DNA of 64,000 nt from Corynebacterium vitaeruminis (GTDB lineage Bacteria > Actinomycetota > Actinomycetes > Mycobacteriales > Mycobacteriaceae), in NCBI RefSeq assembly GCF_001054325.1, contig NZ_JVVM01000009.1, forward strand, positions 1-64,000, in the 5' to 3' direction. The notes below the pieces were generated by a model, which was given only the letters and a program-made list of their open reading frames with translations, did no database searches and was not told where the DNA came from. Every line of letters begins with the position of its first letter. Within the stretch, counting starts at the first letter, position 1. Made by a program: the position numbers and the translations under genes. This document shows positions 51,337-60,916 of the stretch, piece after piece.

Positions 51337-53706
51337 CTAAATCTTGGTCTCTTCCAGCTTCCAGACCTCGTTGGCGTAGTCGCGGATGGTGCGGTCGGAG
51401 GAGAAGCGGCCCGAACGGATGATGTTCAGGAAGCACTTCTTGGCCCATGCCAACTCGTCGCGGTAGTCCTCGGCCATGCGGTCGCGGGTTTCGCGGTAGT
51501 CGGCGAAGTCGCCGAGGACGTAGTAAACGTCGGCCGGCTCGTAACCGTTGGACTCCAGCAGCGAGAAGTGCAGGTCGTGGAACATTCCGCTGCCACCGTC
51601 ATCAAAAGTGCCGTCGACAAGCGAATCGACAGCGCGCTTGAGACCCGGCACCGTTTCGTAGGTGCCACGTGGGCTGTATGCGTGGCGCAGCTCCGGCAGT
51701 TCCTCTTCCAGCGCGCCGAAGATATAGGCATTCTCTTCGCCAGCGGCGTCGACAATCTCGACGTTTGCGCCGTCCATGGTGCCCAGCGTCAGCGCACCGT
51801 TCATCATGAACTTCATGTTCGAGGTACCGGAAGCCTCCTTACCAGCAGTGGAGATCTGCTCGGAGATGTCGGTGGCCGGGATGATGTGCTCTGCCGGGGT
51901 GACGTTGTAGTTCTCAACGAAGGCGACCTGCAGGCGGCCGTCCATATCCGGATCGTTGTTGACCTTGTCCGCGATAGCGTTGATGAACTTAATAATCGCC
52001 TTCGCACGAACGTAGCCCGGAGCGGCCTTGGCGCCGAAGATAAACACGCGCGGTGGCACGTCCAGCGCGGGGTTTTCCTTGATGCGGTAGTAGAGATCGA
52101 GGATGTAGAGCGCGTTGAGAAGCTGGCGCTTGTACTCGTGCAGACGCTTGATTTGGGTATCGAAGATTGCGTCCGGGTTCACCGAAATGCCCTGGCGGTG
52201 CTCCAGCCAGGTGGCGAAGTCCTTCTTGTTCTCGTGCTTGATGTCGAGAATCTCACGCAGCACGGCCTCGTCGTCCGCGAACTTTTCGAGCTCAGTGAGC
52301 TTGTCCAGGTCGGTGACCCAAGCGTCCGAACCCGACAGCCGAGTCAGCAGTGCGGACAGACGCGGGTTGCACTGATTGAGCCAGCGGCGCGGGGTGACGC
52401 CATTGGTCTTGTTGTTGAAACGCTCTGGCCAAATCTCGTGCCAGTCCTTCAACGTTTCGCGCTTAATAATCTCCGTGTGCAGAGCAGCAACACCGTTGAT
52501 GGAGTAAGCGGCGTAGCAAGCAATCCATGCCATGTGGATGCGGCCGTTGGAAATCGGCGCCATGTAGTCGATCTTGCCCTGGTCGAAGCCGCGCTCTGCC
52601 AGGTCTTCGCGGAAGCGGCGGTCGATCTCGCGGGTGATTTCCAGGACACGACCAAAGAGGCGATCGAAGATGGAGTACTCCCAAGTCTCCAGAGCCTCTG
52701 CCAGCACGGTGTGGTTGGTGTACGCGAAGGTATTGGACACGACGTTCCAGGCGTCATCCCAGCTCATGTCGTGCTCATCCAGGAGCAAGCGCATCAGCTC
52801 TGGGATAGCGAGCACCGGGTGGGTGTCATTGAGCTGAATGGAGTTGTACTTGTGGAAGTCACGCAGGTCCTCGCCGTGATTCTCGATGTAAGAATCAATC
52901 ATCGTCTGCAGCGAAGCGGAGACGAAGAAGTACTGCTGGCGCACGCGCAGGACCTTGCCGTCATAGGTCGAGTCATTCGGGTAAAGCACACGGCACAGGT
53001 CGTGGACGCGCTCACGCTCGACGATGGCATCGGTGAAACGCTGGGAGTTGAAGGCGTCATAGTCGAATTCGCGCATCGGCTCCGAGTGCCACAGGCGCAG
53101 CGTGCCGACGTTATCGGTGCCGTAGCCGGTAATTGGCATGTCATACGGAACTGCGCGAACGACCAGATCATCAAAAGCGACAATCTTGGACAGTTCTTCG
53201 CGGCGAATGACGAAGGGGTAGCCCTCTTCCATCCACGGATCCGGGTGCTCATCCTGGAAACCGTTTTCGAAGGTCTGCTTGAACAGGCCGTAGCGGTAGA
53301 GGATGCCGTAGCCGGTTACCGGCAGATTCTGCGTGGCACAGGAGTCCAAGAAACAGGCTGCCAGGCGCCCCAGGCCACCGTTGCCGAGAGCGGCATCGTG
53401 CTCAGCTTCGAGTACATCGGACAGGTTCTTGCCGTACTTTTCCACTGCGGCAGAGGCCTCATCCACCAAGCCCGCATTGAGTAGGTTATTCAGCAGGGCG
53501 CGACCCATGAGGAACTCGGCGGAGAAGTAGTGCTGCTGGCGGGTAGCTGCGTATGCCTCCGTGGTGCGCTGCCAATTGTCAGCCAGGTCATCGACAACAA
53601 CCCGTGACAGACCGGACCAGAATTCCATCTCGGTGGAGGACTGGGGAACGCGGCCGGACTCGGCGCGAATATGGGACCCAACGAGGTCACTCAAGTTCGA
53701 CATCAA
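51337..53706 (-). CDS. glgP: Glycogen/maltodextrin phosphorylase
   Basis: GT35 enzyme releasing glucose-1-phosphate from alpha-glucan; 789 residues. ALGNGGLGRLAACFLDS near 110, PDAIFDTQIKRLHEYKRQLLN, and the PLP lysine in EASGTSNMKFMMNGALTLGTMDGANVEI (Lys near 632). AAGGAG precedes the ATG on the minus strand. It complements glgB and glgE 15-20 kb away as the degradation arm. Confidence 0.96.
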   Translation of the reverse strand: MMSNLSDLVGSHIRAESGRVPQSSTEMEFWSGLSRVVVDDLADNWQRTTEAYAATRQQHYFSAEFLMGRALLNNLLNAGLVDEASAAVEKYGKNLSDVLEAEHDAALGNGGLGRLAACFLDSCATQNLPVTGYGILYRYGLFKQTFENGFQDEHPDPWMEEGYPFVIRREELSKIVAFDDLVVRAVPYDMPITGYGTDNVGTLRLWHSEPMREFDYDAFNSQRFTDAIVERERVHDLCRVLYPNDSTYDGKVLRVRQQYFFVSASLQTMIDSYIENHGEDLRDFHKYNSIQLNDTHPVLAIPELMRLLLDEHDMSWDDAWNVVSNTFAYTNHTVLAEALETWEYSIFDRLFGRVLEITREIDRRFREDLAERGFDQGKIDYMAPISNGRIHMAWIACYAAYSINGVAALHTEIIKRETLKDWHEIWPERFNNKTNGVTPRRWLNQCNPRLSALLTRLSGSDAWVTDLDKLTELEKFADDEAVLREILDIKHENKKDFATWLEHRQGISVNPDAIFDTQIKRLHEYKRQLLNALYILDLYYRIKENPALDVPPRVFIFGAKAAPGYVRAKAIIKFINAIADKVNNDPDMDGRLQVAFVENYNVTPAEHIIPATDISEQISTAGKEASGTSNMKFMMNGALTLGTMDGANVEIVDAAGEENAYIFGALEEELPELRHAYSPRGTYETVPGLKRAVDSLVDGTFDDGGSGMFHDLHFSLLESNGYEPADVYYVLGDFADYRETRDRMAEDYRDELAWAKKCFLNIIRSGRFSSDRTIRDYANEVWKLEETKI

Positions 53707-53738
53707 AGAAGCTCCTTATTGACTGGTATCGCTTCCAG

Positions 53739-53768
53739 ACTTTACCGGCAAGCGCGGATTACCGCGCT
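53739..53768 (-). promoter_or_regulatory. Predicted glgP promoter with palindrome at the -35 position
   Basis: On the minus strand TAAAGT (53744-53739) fits the -10 consensus. AGCGCGG-ATTA-CCGCGCT (53751-53768), a perfect palindrome with 7-base arms, covers where the -35 would be. This suggests a repressor site for glgP, or else a terminator for the ACT gene transcript read from the other side (no T-run). Confidence 0.4.
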
Positions 53769-53837
53769 ACGTAGGGTAGGAGCCTTCGTCAAGGAATCAG
53801 GCGAGACTAGGTACCGCTTAGGTGCCATTAGCCACTG

Positions 53838-54503
53838 TTAGTCGATAATCGCCCCGACAATCGTGCCAATACGGCCCAGATGTTCCACTTCACTTAGCAG
53901 GAAGTCCGGCCCGCCGGGGCGGCCGATGATGAGAACGAGGCCCTTGCCCATAGGGGTAGCGGCAATGGATGAGTCCATGACCGTCCAGTCCTCCGGCAAC
54001 CACGTTTCCTCTTCTGGATCCAGGTTTCGCGGCGAGTCAATCGGGGCCTCAGACAAGGTCCGGCCGTTATCCTCTGGTGCGGCGACAGAGGAAGCACGAC
54101 GAACCCATTGCCCGTCGCCTCGTTCGCCGAGGACAATGGCCCAGCCAGCGGTCATCGTCTGAGGCAGACCATCGACGACATCTCCGAGGGCGCGATCCAA
54201 GTTTTTTGTGTGCTGTGAGAACTTGGCCAACAGCGCAATCTGTCCACGGCGGTCGACCGAACCGGAAAAAGGTCGAATCGAATCGACTTCCACTCCGCTA
54301 ATGGACTGAGCCGCTGTAATCAGTGTGTCTGGCAGCAACCCCATGGGCAGATCCACCACAATGTCGTCGACAACGACACCATCGGTGCCGTGATGCACGA
54401 CATCGACACTTCGAATATCACCTTCTACTTCGCCCAGGGCCGCCGCGACGTAGCCAAGCGAGCCTGGCTCGTCGGGAAGCTGGATGCGAAGGAGATAACT
54501 CAT
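53838..54503 (-). CDS. ACT-domain amino-acid-binding protein
   Basis: About 221 residues from ATG 54503. An N-terminal ACT domain (LRIQLPDEPGSLGYVAAALGEVEGDIRSVDVV) is followed by a region of unknown fold ending VLIIGRPGGPDFLLSEVEHLGRIGTIVGAIID. No enzyme domain is fused, so it probably senses an amino acid. The frame opens at 54533, but the conserved domain starts with MSYLLRI. Divergent from gatCA. Function unproven. Confidence 0.8.
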   Translation of the reverse strand: MSYLLRIQLPDEPGSLGYVAAALGEVEGDIRSVDVVHHGTDGVVVDDIVVDLPMGLLPDTLITAAQSISGVEVDSIRPFSGSVDRRGQIALLAKFSQHTKNLDRALGDVVDGLPQTMTAGWAIVLGERGDGQWVRRASSVAAPEDNGRTLSEAPIDSPRNLDPEEETWLPEDWTVMDSSIAATPMGKGLVLIIGRPGGPDFLLSEVEHLGRIGTIVGAIID

Positions 54504-54699
54504 GGCTGTGTACACAACCTTTCGAATAATCAATAGTGATTCTTACGACGTAACTATAGAAGTAGTGATTTAGGCTACAGGGTAAACCTTTGAAATGTAA
54601 GACCCTGCGGACAACTGCTTTACGGGAACGACTACTGTTGGCAAGTACAGCCCGCTAGCGCGGTTTAAATTCAGTTTCAACTAAACTTCTGTGCACTAG

Positions 54700-54711
54700 C
54701 TTCGTACGAAG
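54700..54711. promoter_or_regulatory. Palindrome in the gatC leader
   Basis: CTTCGTACGAAG, perfect 12-bp palindrome, 12 bases downstream of a plausible -10 (TAAACT, 54682-54687) and just before the gatC ribosome site AAAGGGG. Another perfect palindrome, TGTGTACACA, lies at 54507-54516 beside the ACT gene start. Confidence 0.3.
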
Positions 54712-54730
54712 AAATGAAAGGGGTACTAGC

Positions 54731-55024
54731 GTGCCAGCTATCTCACGCGATGAGGTCGCCCACCTAGCGCGATTGTCCCGTCTGGCTCTGACCGACGAGG
54801 AACTCGACGAGTTCGCCGGTCAGATTGACGGCATTATTAACCACGTCCAGGCCGTTCAAAAGGTGGCTGCGGATGATGTTGAACCGATGAGTCACCCCTC
54901 TTCGCTGTCCGGTGTGATGCGCGAGGACGTCGTCAAGCCGACGCTGACTGCGAAGCAGGCGCTGGATCAGGCGCCGTCGCAGGATCGCCAGCGCTTCGAA
55001 GTTCCCCAGATTCTCGGCGAGTAG
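54731..55024 (+). CDS. gatC: Glutamyl-tRNA(Gln)/Asp-tRNA(Asn) amidotransferase subunit C
   Basis: 97-residue small subunit that stabilises GatA on GatB. Typical start [22 protein letters not shown] and the later [13 protein letters not shown] start with AAAGGGG seven bases upstream. Followed by gatA after 15 bases; gatB lies 8 kb away beyond the transporter and pfkA. Confidence 0.95.
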   Translation: MPAISRDEVAHLARLSRLALTDEELDEFAGQIDGIINHVQAVQKVAADDVEPMSHPSSLSGVMREDVVKPTLTAKQALDQAPSQDRQRFEVPQILGE

Positions 55025-55039
55025 GAGTACGTAGAAGAA

Positions 55040-56554
55040 ATGACTGCAGCTAACCCGAACCTGCATGCCGCTGTTGCCGAGGACCCAATTCTGGGGCTGA
55101 GCGCTTTCGAGCTCGCACAGAAGATTCACGCTCGTGAACTGACCTCGGTGGAGGTCACCCAGGCGTTCCTCGACCGCATCGCGGCAATTGATGAGGACAT
55201 TCACGCGTTCCTGCACATCGGTGCCGAAGAGGCGCTGGCCGCAGCCCGCAACGTCGACGAGTCGTTGGACGCTGGCGAAGAGCCGGCCTCCGCACTGGCC
55301 GGTGTTCCGCTTGCGCTGAAGGATGTCTTTACCACCACTGACGCGCCGACCACTTGCGCTTCCAAGATGCTCGAGGGCTACATGAGTCCCTACGACGCGA
55401 CGGTTACCGCCAAGCTTCGTGCAGCTGGCATCCCAATTCTGGGTAAGACCAACATGGATGAGTTCGCAATGGGCTCGTCGACTGAGAACTCCGCCTACGG
55501 CCCGACTCACAACCCGTGGGATGTTGAGCGCACCGCAGGTGGCTCCGGCGGTGGCTCCTCGGCCGCACTGGCCTCCGGTATGGCTCCGCTGGCTATCGGT
55601 ACTGACACCGGTGGCTCCATTCGCCAGCCAGCAGCTCTGACCGCAACGGTCGGTGTGAAGCCAACGTATGGTACGGTCTCCCGCTACGGCCTGGTCGCTT
55701 GTGCCTCCTCGTTGGACCAGGGTGGCCCGACTGCCCGGACCGTTCTGGACACCGCACTGCTGCACGAGATTATTGCCGGCCACGACGAGAATGATTCGAC
55801 CTCTACGAATCAGCCGATTGCCGACGTGGTTGCTGCCGCCAAGGAAGGTGCTACCGGTGACCTCACGGGGGTTAAGGTCGGCGTCGTCAAGCAGTTCGAC
55901 CGCACCGAGGGCTACCAGGCAGGTGTGCTGGACAGCTTCCACGAGGCCGTCGACAAGCTGAAGGAAGCTGGCGCTGAGGTTGTCGAGGTTGATTGCCCGA
56001 ATTTCGACCACGCACTGAGCGCGTACTACCTAATTCTGCCGTGCGAGGTCAGCTCCAACCTGGCGCGTTTCGACGGCATGCGTTACGGCCAGCGTGTCGG
56101 TGATGACGGTACGCACTCGGCCGATGAAGTTATGGCTATGACCCGCGCCGCTGGTTTTGGCGATGAGGTCAAGCGTCGCATCATCATCGGTACTTACGCG
56201 CTATCGGTCGGTTACTACGACGCTTATTACATTCAGGCACAGCGCGTCCGTACCCTGATTCAGCAGGACTTCGAGCGTGCCTTCGAACAGGTCGATGTCC
56301 TGATTTCGCCGACCACTCCGACCACTGCGTTCAAGTTGGGCGAGAAGGTCGACGATCCGCTGAGCATGTACATGTTCGACCTGTGCACCCTGCCGCTAAA
56401 CCTGGCCGGTATGTGCGGCATGTCGGTGCCGTCGGGTCTGGCTGAAGACACCGGTCTGCCGGTGGGCCTGCAGATCATGGCCCCGCGCCACGGTGACGAC
56501 CGTCTGTACAAGGTCGGTGCTGCCTACGAAAAGGTACGTGGCCCGATTGCATAA
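55040..56554 (+). CDS. gatA: Glutamyl-tRNA(Gln) amidotransferase subunit A
   Basis: Amidase-signature glutaminase that supplies ammonia for Gln-tRNA(Gln) synthesis; 504 residues. Catalytic Lys in [10 protein letters not shown], then the Ser-cisSer region [17 protein letters not shown] and [14 protein letters not shown] with the nucleophile Ser. Its presence with GatB implies that tRNA-Gln is charged indirectly in this organism. Confidence 0.97.
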   Translation: MTAANPNLHAAVAEDPILGLSAFELAQKIHARELTSVEVTQAFLDRIAAIDEDIHAFLHIGAEEALAAARNVDESLDAGEEPASALAGVPLALKDVFTTTDAPTTCASKMLEGYMSPYDATVTAKLRAAGIPILGKTNMDEFAMGSSTENSAYGPTHNPWDVERTAGGSGGGSSAALASGMAPLAIGTDTGGSIRQPAALTATVGVKPTYGTVSRYGLVACASSLDQGGPTARTVLDTALLHEIIAGHDENDSTSTNQPIADVVAAAKEGATGDLTGVKVGVVKQFDRTEGYQAGVLDSFHEAVDKLKEAGAEVVEVDCPNFDHALSAYYLILPCEVSSNLARFDGMRYGQRVGDDGTHSADEVMAMTRAAGFGDEVKRRIIIGTYALSVGYYDAYYIQAQRVRTLIQQDFERAFEQVDVLISPTTPTTAFKLGEKVDDPLSMYMFDLCTLPLNLAGMCGMSVPSGLAEDTGLPVGLQIMAPRHGDDRLYKVGAAYEKVRGPIA

Positions 56555-56585
56555 AAGTGCTCAAGAAGCGTTAGTCGGTTCTTCA

Positions 56586-56636
56586 GCGACCGCCGTTTTC
56601 TCACATAAGTGGGGGAGCGGCGGTTGTCGCCGTTTT
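56586..56636 (+). terminator. Terminator after gatA
   Basis: GCGACCGCCG (56586-56595) pairs with CGGCGG-TTG-TCGC (56618-56630) with a bulge, followed by CGTTTT. It separates gatCA from the transporter operon, or attenuates it. Confidence 0.65.
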
Positions 56637-56652
56637 AAGGGAAGTTTCATAT

Positions 56653-57738
56653 ATGCGCAGGAACGCAACCATGGCAAGAGTAAGAGTTAAAAAGCTACCC
56701 CGTTTTATGCCGTGGATTTACGGGCTGGTCATCGTCCTTGCCATCGCGGTCAGTCTGGTTGCGGCTGTAGTCTTCGGCTCTGCGGATATCACCTGGTCCA
56801 CCACAACACAGGTAATTTCTCACCACATTTTTGGCACTGAGCTAGATGATTCCGTTCCTGCCAGCTCAGACACAATCATTTGGGATCTCCGCGCTCCTCG
56901 GGGAGTTCTCGCGGCCATTGTAGGGGCGGGCTTAGCTGTCTCCGGCGTGGCTATGCAGACGCTGGTTCGCAACCCACTGGCAGACCCGTATCTGCTGGGT
57001 ATCTCCGCTGGTGCCGGCGCCGGCGCAACTGCTGTGATTATCTTTGGCGCTTTCTCCGGCAGCCCCATCGCGCCACTGACATTCGGCGCACTCATCGGAG
57101 CGGTGATGGCCACCCTCGCGGTCGGTGCCTTCGCTACTGCAGGTGGTGGGCTGACTCCGCTGCGCTTGGTGCTGTCTGGCGTGGTGCTTTCCGCTGCGTT
57201 TTCCGCGCTGAGTAGTTTTATGGTCTTCGCCGGCCCCGACCCGAGGGCCGCGCAGTCCGTGATGTTCTGGATGCTGGGTTCCGTGGCCGGCGCGACCTGG
57301 GCGAAGACGCTCTTCCCACTCATCGTCCTCATCGCAGTGCTGCTATTTTTCCTGGTCAAGGCACGTCACCTGGACGCATTGGCGACCGGCGAGAGTACCG
57401 CAGCAGCCGTGGGTATTGATGTTTCTCGGCTACGCACGCAGGTTTTTGTGCTGCAGGCGGTACTTGTCGGCACGCTTGTTGCGGTCTCGGGAGGCATCGG
57501 GTTCGTCGGGCTGGTGATTCCGCACCTGACTCGCATCCTGGTGGGCGCCACGCATCGCGTTGTTCTGCCTGTGGCTGCGCTCATGGGCGGGCTGTTCCTC
57601 ATCTGGGTGGACATCATCGCGCGCGTAGTTGGCGGCAGTCAGGAAATGCCGCTGGGCGTGGTCACGGGACTCGTTGGCGCGCCGCTCTTCCTCTACCTGA
57701 TGAGCCGCTCGCACTACAGCTACGGAGGTGCCGAATAA
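56653..57738 (+). CDS. FecCD-family ABC transporter permease
   Basis: 361 residues with about nine to ten membrane helices; BtuC/FecCD fold. Characteristic motifs PRGVLAAIVGAGLAVSGVAMQ, RNPLADPYLLGISAGAGAGA and GGIGFVGLVIPHLTRILVG (coupling helix to the ATPase). Imports a metal chelate or cobalamin-like cofactor together with the next two genes. AAGGGAAG lies upstream of ATG 56653; ATG 56671 is an alternative. Confidence 0.92.
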   Translation: MRRNATMARVRVKKLPRFMPWIYGLVIVLAIAVSLVAAVVFGSADITWSTTTQVISHHIFGTELDDSVPASSDTIIWDLRAPRGVLAAIVGAGLAVSGVAMQTLVRNPLADPYLLGISAGAGAGATAVIIFGAFSGSPIAPLTFGALIGAVMATLAVGAFATAGGGLTPLRLVLSGVVLSAAFSALSSFMVFAGPDPRAAQSVMFWMLGSVAGATWAKTLFPLIVLIAVLLFFLVKARHLDALATGESTAAAVGIDVSRLRTQVFVLQAVLVGTLVAVSGGIGFVGLVIPHLTRILVGATHRVVLPVAALMGGLFLIWVDIIARVVGGSQEMPLGVVTGLVGAPLFLYLMSRSHYSYGGAE

Positions 57739-58551
57739 ATGAGCACCCCACAAAAATCGGTACTCTCCGCTAAGGAAGTGCGCTGTGACATTGCGGGGCG
57801 CACCATCGTCAGCGGAGTCAACCTCGACTTCGGCGCCGAGCCCATGACCGCCATCATCGGTGTCAACGGCGCGGGTAAGTCCACGTTGCTACGTGCGCTC
57901 GGTGGTATCACGAAGCCGACCGCCGGCGAAGTCGAAATCAACGGCAAATCCATGAGCGCGATTAGTTCGAAGAACCGTGCCCGTGACCTCGCCTTTGTCG
58001 CACAAAATGAGGTCCCGCCGGCCGAAATGCGCGTTCGCGACTTTGTTTCCCTCGGCCGTTTGCCTTACCAGCGCCTCTTTGCTGGCAACACAGCAGAGGA
58101 CAATACCCACGTCGACCGTGCGCTGGGGCTCGTCGGGCTGGAACCGGTCGCGCAACGCCCGTGTGGGCAGCTCTCCGGCGGGCAACGCCGTCGCGTGTGT
58201 CTGGCGCGCGCGATCGCCCAGGACTCGCCGATCATGCTTCTCGACGAGCCCACCAATCACCTCGACGTGCGCCATCAACAGTCCGTGCTCCGTCTGGCCC
58301 GCTCCAGCGGAGCCTGTGTCATCGCCGCCATCCACGACTTGGACCTCGTGATGAACCACTTCGACCGCGTCATCGTGGTCGCAGACGGCGGTATCGCGGC
58401 CGATGGCATCCCCGAAGAAGTGCTCACCCGCGACTTTGTCGCCGACATCTTTCAAGTTGAATCCTGTCAGCTCAATTCCCCCGTTGGCCGCCGCCATCTC
58501 GCGATCGACAGCGAGCTCGGTGCAATCACCAATAACATCACGACCAACTAG
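57739..58551 (+). CDS. FecE-type ABC transporter ATP-binding protein
   Basis: 270 residues. Walker A GVNGAGKSTLLRALGG, Q-loop FVAQNEVPP, signature LSGGQRRRVCLARAI, Walker B IMLLDEPTNHLD, H-loop AAIHDLDL. The ATG immediately follows the permease stop, so the two are cotranslated. The partner solute-binding protein follows 10 bases later. Confidence 0.94.
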   Translation: MSTPQKSVLSAKEVRCDIAGRTIVSGVNLDFGAEPMTAIIGVNGAGKSTLLRALGGITKPTAGEVEINGKSMSAISSKNRARDLAFVAQNEVPPAEMRVRDFVSLGRLPYQRLFAGNTAEDNTHVDRALGLVGLEPVAQRPCGQLSGGQRRRVCLARAIAQDSPIMLLDEPTNHLDVRHQQSVLRLARSSGACVIAAIHDLDLVMNHFDRVIVVADGGIAADGIPEEVLTRDFVADIFQVESCQLNSPVGRRHLAIDSELGAITNNITTN

Positions 58552-58561
58552 GAGTACTCCC

Positions 58562-59686
58562 ATGAATTACGCACACGCTTTCCGACGTCCCCTGCGTGCC
58601 TCAGTCGCTGGTATCGCTGTGGCTGCACTGGCATTCGGAGCCGCCGCCTGTGGCTCTGATGAGGGAACGCAGGCGTCGTCGTCAGGCATTACCCTCACCA
58701 ACTGCGGTGAAGAGGTCAGCTACCCGGGTGTGGCTAAGAAGCTGCTAATCAATGACGGCAATATTGCTTCGCTGGCACTGGCCGTAGGTGCTGCGGACGA
58801 AATTGCAGCAGTGAGCTCTATGGCCTCGCACCTTCCAGTGTTGACTGCAGCCTACGGCGATGAGATTGCGCAGAAGCCAGAAGTGGCAAAGGAATACCCG
58901 AACCTGGAACAGGTCAATGCGGCTGAGCCGGATTTGATGTTGGCGGGCTGGGGCTACGGCTTTAGTGAGGACAAGGGAATTACCCCGGAGTCACTTTCCG
59001 AGCACGGTATCGGCGCCTACACCCTGACGGAGTCCTGCCGTAGCAGTAACGATGCCAAGACAGACCAGGGTGGCAGTGGCGACCCGGGGCACACTCGTGG
59101 TCTGGTGGATCCGTGGGAAGCCGTCAAGATGGATCTGAAGAACATCGCTACGCTGACCGGGCACGACGGTGAGGGCGACAAGGTTATTGCAGATATTGAT
59201 AACCGCCTGCATGCTTTGGACACCGCACCAAAGGGGGACAAGAAGCCGGTGGGTTTCCTCTTTGACTCTGCCGGTGATGCACCGTTTACCTCGGGTTCCT
59301 TTGGCGCGCCGCAGGGCATCCTGGAAAAGGCCGGCGCGACCAATGCCGCCGAGTCTATTAAAGACACCTGGACTACGACGTCCTGGGAGTATGTCGCCGA
59401 AATGGAACCCGAGTTCATCGCGCTTGTGGACTACCCGGGTCAGACCTTCGAAGAGAAGATCAAGGTTTTGCGCACGAATCCGGCAACGAAGGACCTAGAG
59501 GCGGTCAAGGAAAATCGCTTTATTAACCTGCCATATGCCATGTGGACAGAGTCGCCGCTGAACGTCGACGCTGCAGAGTACGTGCGCAAGTCACTCGAGG
59601 AATATGGTCTTCTGCCGGTCTCGGACGTGACGACGAAGATGGAGTTGCCATCTGAGTTGCCGGGGCAGGAGTATCTGCAGAAATAG
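58562..59686 (+). CDS. ABC transporter substrate-binding lipoprotein (metal-chelate/cofactor type)
   Basis: 374 residues. Signal peptide with lipobox AAACG. Class III (BtuF/FecB) binding-protein fold. Two cysteines in the mature part, NCGEEV near 43 and TESCR near 158, plus the stretch LMLAGWGYGFSED, recall the family that includes the putative F420-0 binding proteins (TIGR03868). The real ligand (siderophore, haem-like, cobalamin-like or other) cannot be read. Frame open to 58403; ATG 58562 with AGGAG gives the signal peptide. Confidence 0.88.
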   Translation: MNYAHAFRRPLRASVAGIAVAALAFGAAACGSDEGTQASSSGITLTNCGEEVSYPGVAKKLLINDGNIASLALAVGAADEIAAVSSMASHLPVLTAAYGDEIAQKPEVAKEYPNLEQVNAAEPDLMLAGWGYGFSEDKGITPESLSEHGIGAYTLTESCRSSNDAKTDQGGSGDPGHTRGLVDPWEAVKMDLKNIATLTGHDGEGDKVIADIDNRLHALDTAPKGDKKPVGFLFDSAGDAPFTSGSFGAPQGILEKAGATNAAESIKDTWTTTSWEYVAEMEPEFIALVDYPGQTFEEKIKVLRTNPATKDLEAVKENRFINLPYAMWTESPLNVDAAEYVRKSLEEYGLLPVSDVTTKMELPSELPGQEYLQK

Positions 59687-59740
59687 TTTTTGACCAAGGC
59701 CGTCGAGCGCGAACTGACTAACGCGACTAAGGTGGGCATC

Positions 59741-60772
59741 ATGCGAATTGCGACCCTTACCTCCGGTGGAGATTGTCCCGGTCTGAATGCCGTTATCCGT
59801 GCAATTGTCCGTACTAGCTCGAGCGAGTACGGCTCAACCGTCGTCGGTTTCGAGGACGGTTGGATTGGTCTTATGGAAGACCGTAGGGTTCAGCTTTACG
59901 ACGATGAGCGGATTGACCGCATGCTGCTGCGCGGTGGCACCATGCTGGGCACCGGTCGCGTGCACCCGGACATTCTCATGTCCAACCTCGACCGCATCAA
60001 GGAAAACCTCGCTGACGCGGGTATCGACGCCTTGATTCCAATTGGCGGCGAAGGCACGCTGAAGGCCGGCAAGTGGCTTTCGGACAACGGTGTGCCGGTT
60101 GTCGGTGTTCCGAAGACCATTGACAACGACGTCAACGGTACGGACTACACCTTCGGTTTCGACACAGCAGTGGCTGTTGCCACCGACGCAGTTGACCGTC
60201 TGCACACCACCGCGGAATCCCACCAGCGCGTCATGATCGTTGAGGTCATGGGCCGCCATGTGGGCTGGATTGCCCTGCATGCGGGTATGGCCGGCGGTGC
60301 CCACCATATTGTCATTCCGGAAAAGCCATTTGACATCAACGAGATTGTGAAGTCTATGGAGCGCCGTTTCCAGATGGGTGAGAAGTACGGCATTATCGTC
60401 GTCGCTGAAGGCGCTACCCCGAAGCCCGGCACCATGGAATACGAAGAGGGTGGCGTCGACCAGTTTGGCCACCAGACCTTCAACGGTATTGGTCAGGTTA
60501 TTGGCGCGGAGATTAAGAAGCGCACCGGTTATGACGTTCGCACCACGGTGCTGGGCCACATTCAGCGTGGTGGTACTCCGACTGCGTATGACCGCGTGTT
60601 GGCCACCCGCTACGGTGTCCACGCCACCCGAGCAGTACACGAGGGGGACTTTGGCAAGATTGTCGCTCTGCACGGTGAGAACATCGAGCGTATCGACATC
60701 GACGATGCGGTTGCTGAGTTGAAGGTTGTGCCGGATGGCCGTTACCGTGCCGCTGCTGCGCTGTTTGGTTAA
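59741..60772 (+). CDS. pfkA: 6-phosphofructokinase
   Basis: Phosphorylates fructose-6-phosphate in glycolysis; 343 residues. N-terminal [20 protein letters not shown]. Donor-site residues: [10 protein letters not shown] has Gly at the position (105 here, 104 in E. coli) that is Asp in pyrophosphate enzymes, and PKTIDND has Lys at 125, the combination of actinobacterial ATP-dependent enzymes. Active site [18 protein letters not shown]. The frame opens at 59690; ATG 59741 is the conserved start. No obvious promoter after the transporter gene, so read-through is possible. Confidence 0.95.
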   Translation: MRIATLTSGGDCPGLNAVIRAIVRTSSSEYGSTVVGFEDGWIGLMEDRRVQLYDDERIDRMLLRGGTMLGTGRVHPDILMSNLDRIKENLADAGIDALIPIGGEGTLKAGKWLSDNGVPVVGVPKTIDNDVNGTDYTFGFDTAVAVATDAVDRLHTTAESHQRVMIVEVMGRHVGWIALHAGMAGGAHHIVIPEKPFDINEIVKSMERRFQMGEKYGIIVVAEGATPKPGTMEYEEGGVDQFGHQTFNGIGQVIGAEIKKRTGYDVRTTVLGHIQRGGTPTAYDRVLATRYGVHATRAVHEGDFGKIVALHGENIERIDIDDAVAELKVVPDGRYRAAAALFG

Positions 60773-60820
60773 GCACGCTTTGCTAAACAATTAGGCAATT
60801 CTTTATAACAAAATAGGCAC

Positions 60821-60866
60821 ACTGCCCGAGCTGATGTATTAATCACCAGCTCGGGCAGTATGCTTT
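60821..60866. terminator. Hairpin after pfkA
   Basis: Perfect 13-bp arms ACTGCCCGAGCTG (60821-60833) and CAGCTCGGGCAGT (60847-60859) with a 13-base A/T-rich loop, followed by ATGCTTTATAA. The T-run is short, but the stem is strong. Confidence 0.7.
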
Positions 60867-60916
60867 ATAAGGTTCCGATTTTTGAAAAATAGACATATAT
60901 TTAGGATTCTCTCGCT

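Noticed and set aside
51568..53484. 638-codon frame antisense to glgP
   Set aside because: Mirror of strongly biased glgP codons; Val/Leu/Asp-rich without any recognisable domain.
59741..60772. Pyrophosphate-dependent phosphofructokinase
   Set aside because: Lys125 alone would suggest it, but the neighbouring donor-site residue is Gly105 rather than Asp, as in ATP-dependent actinobacterial enzymes.
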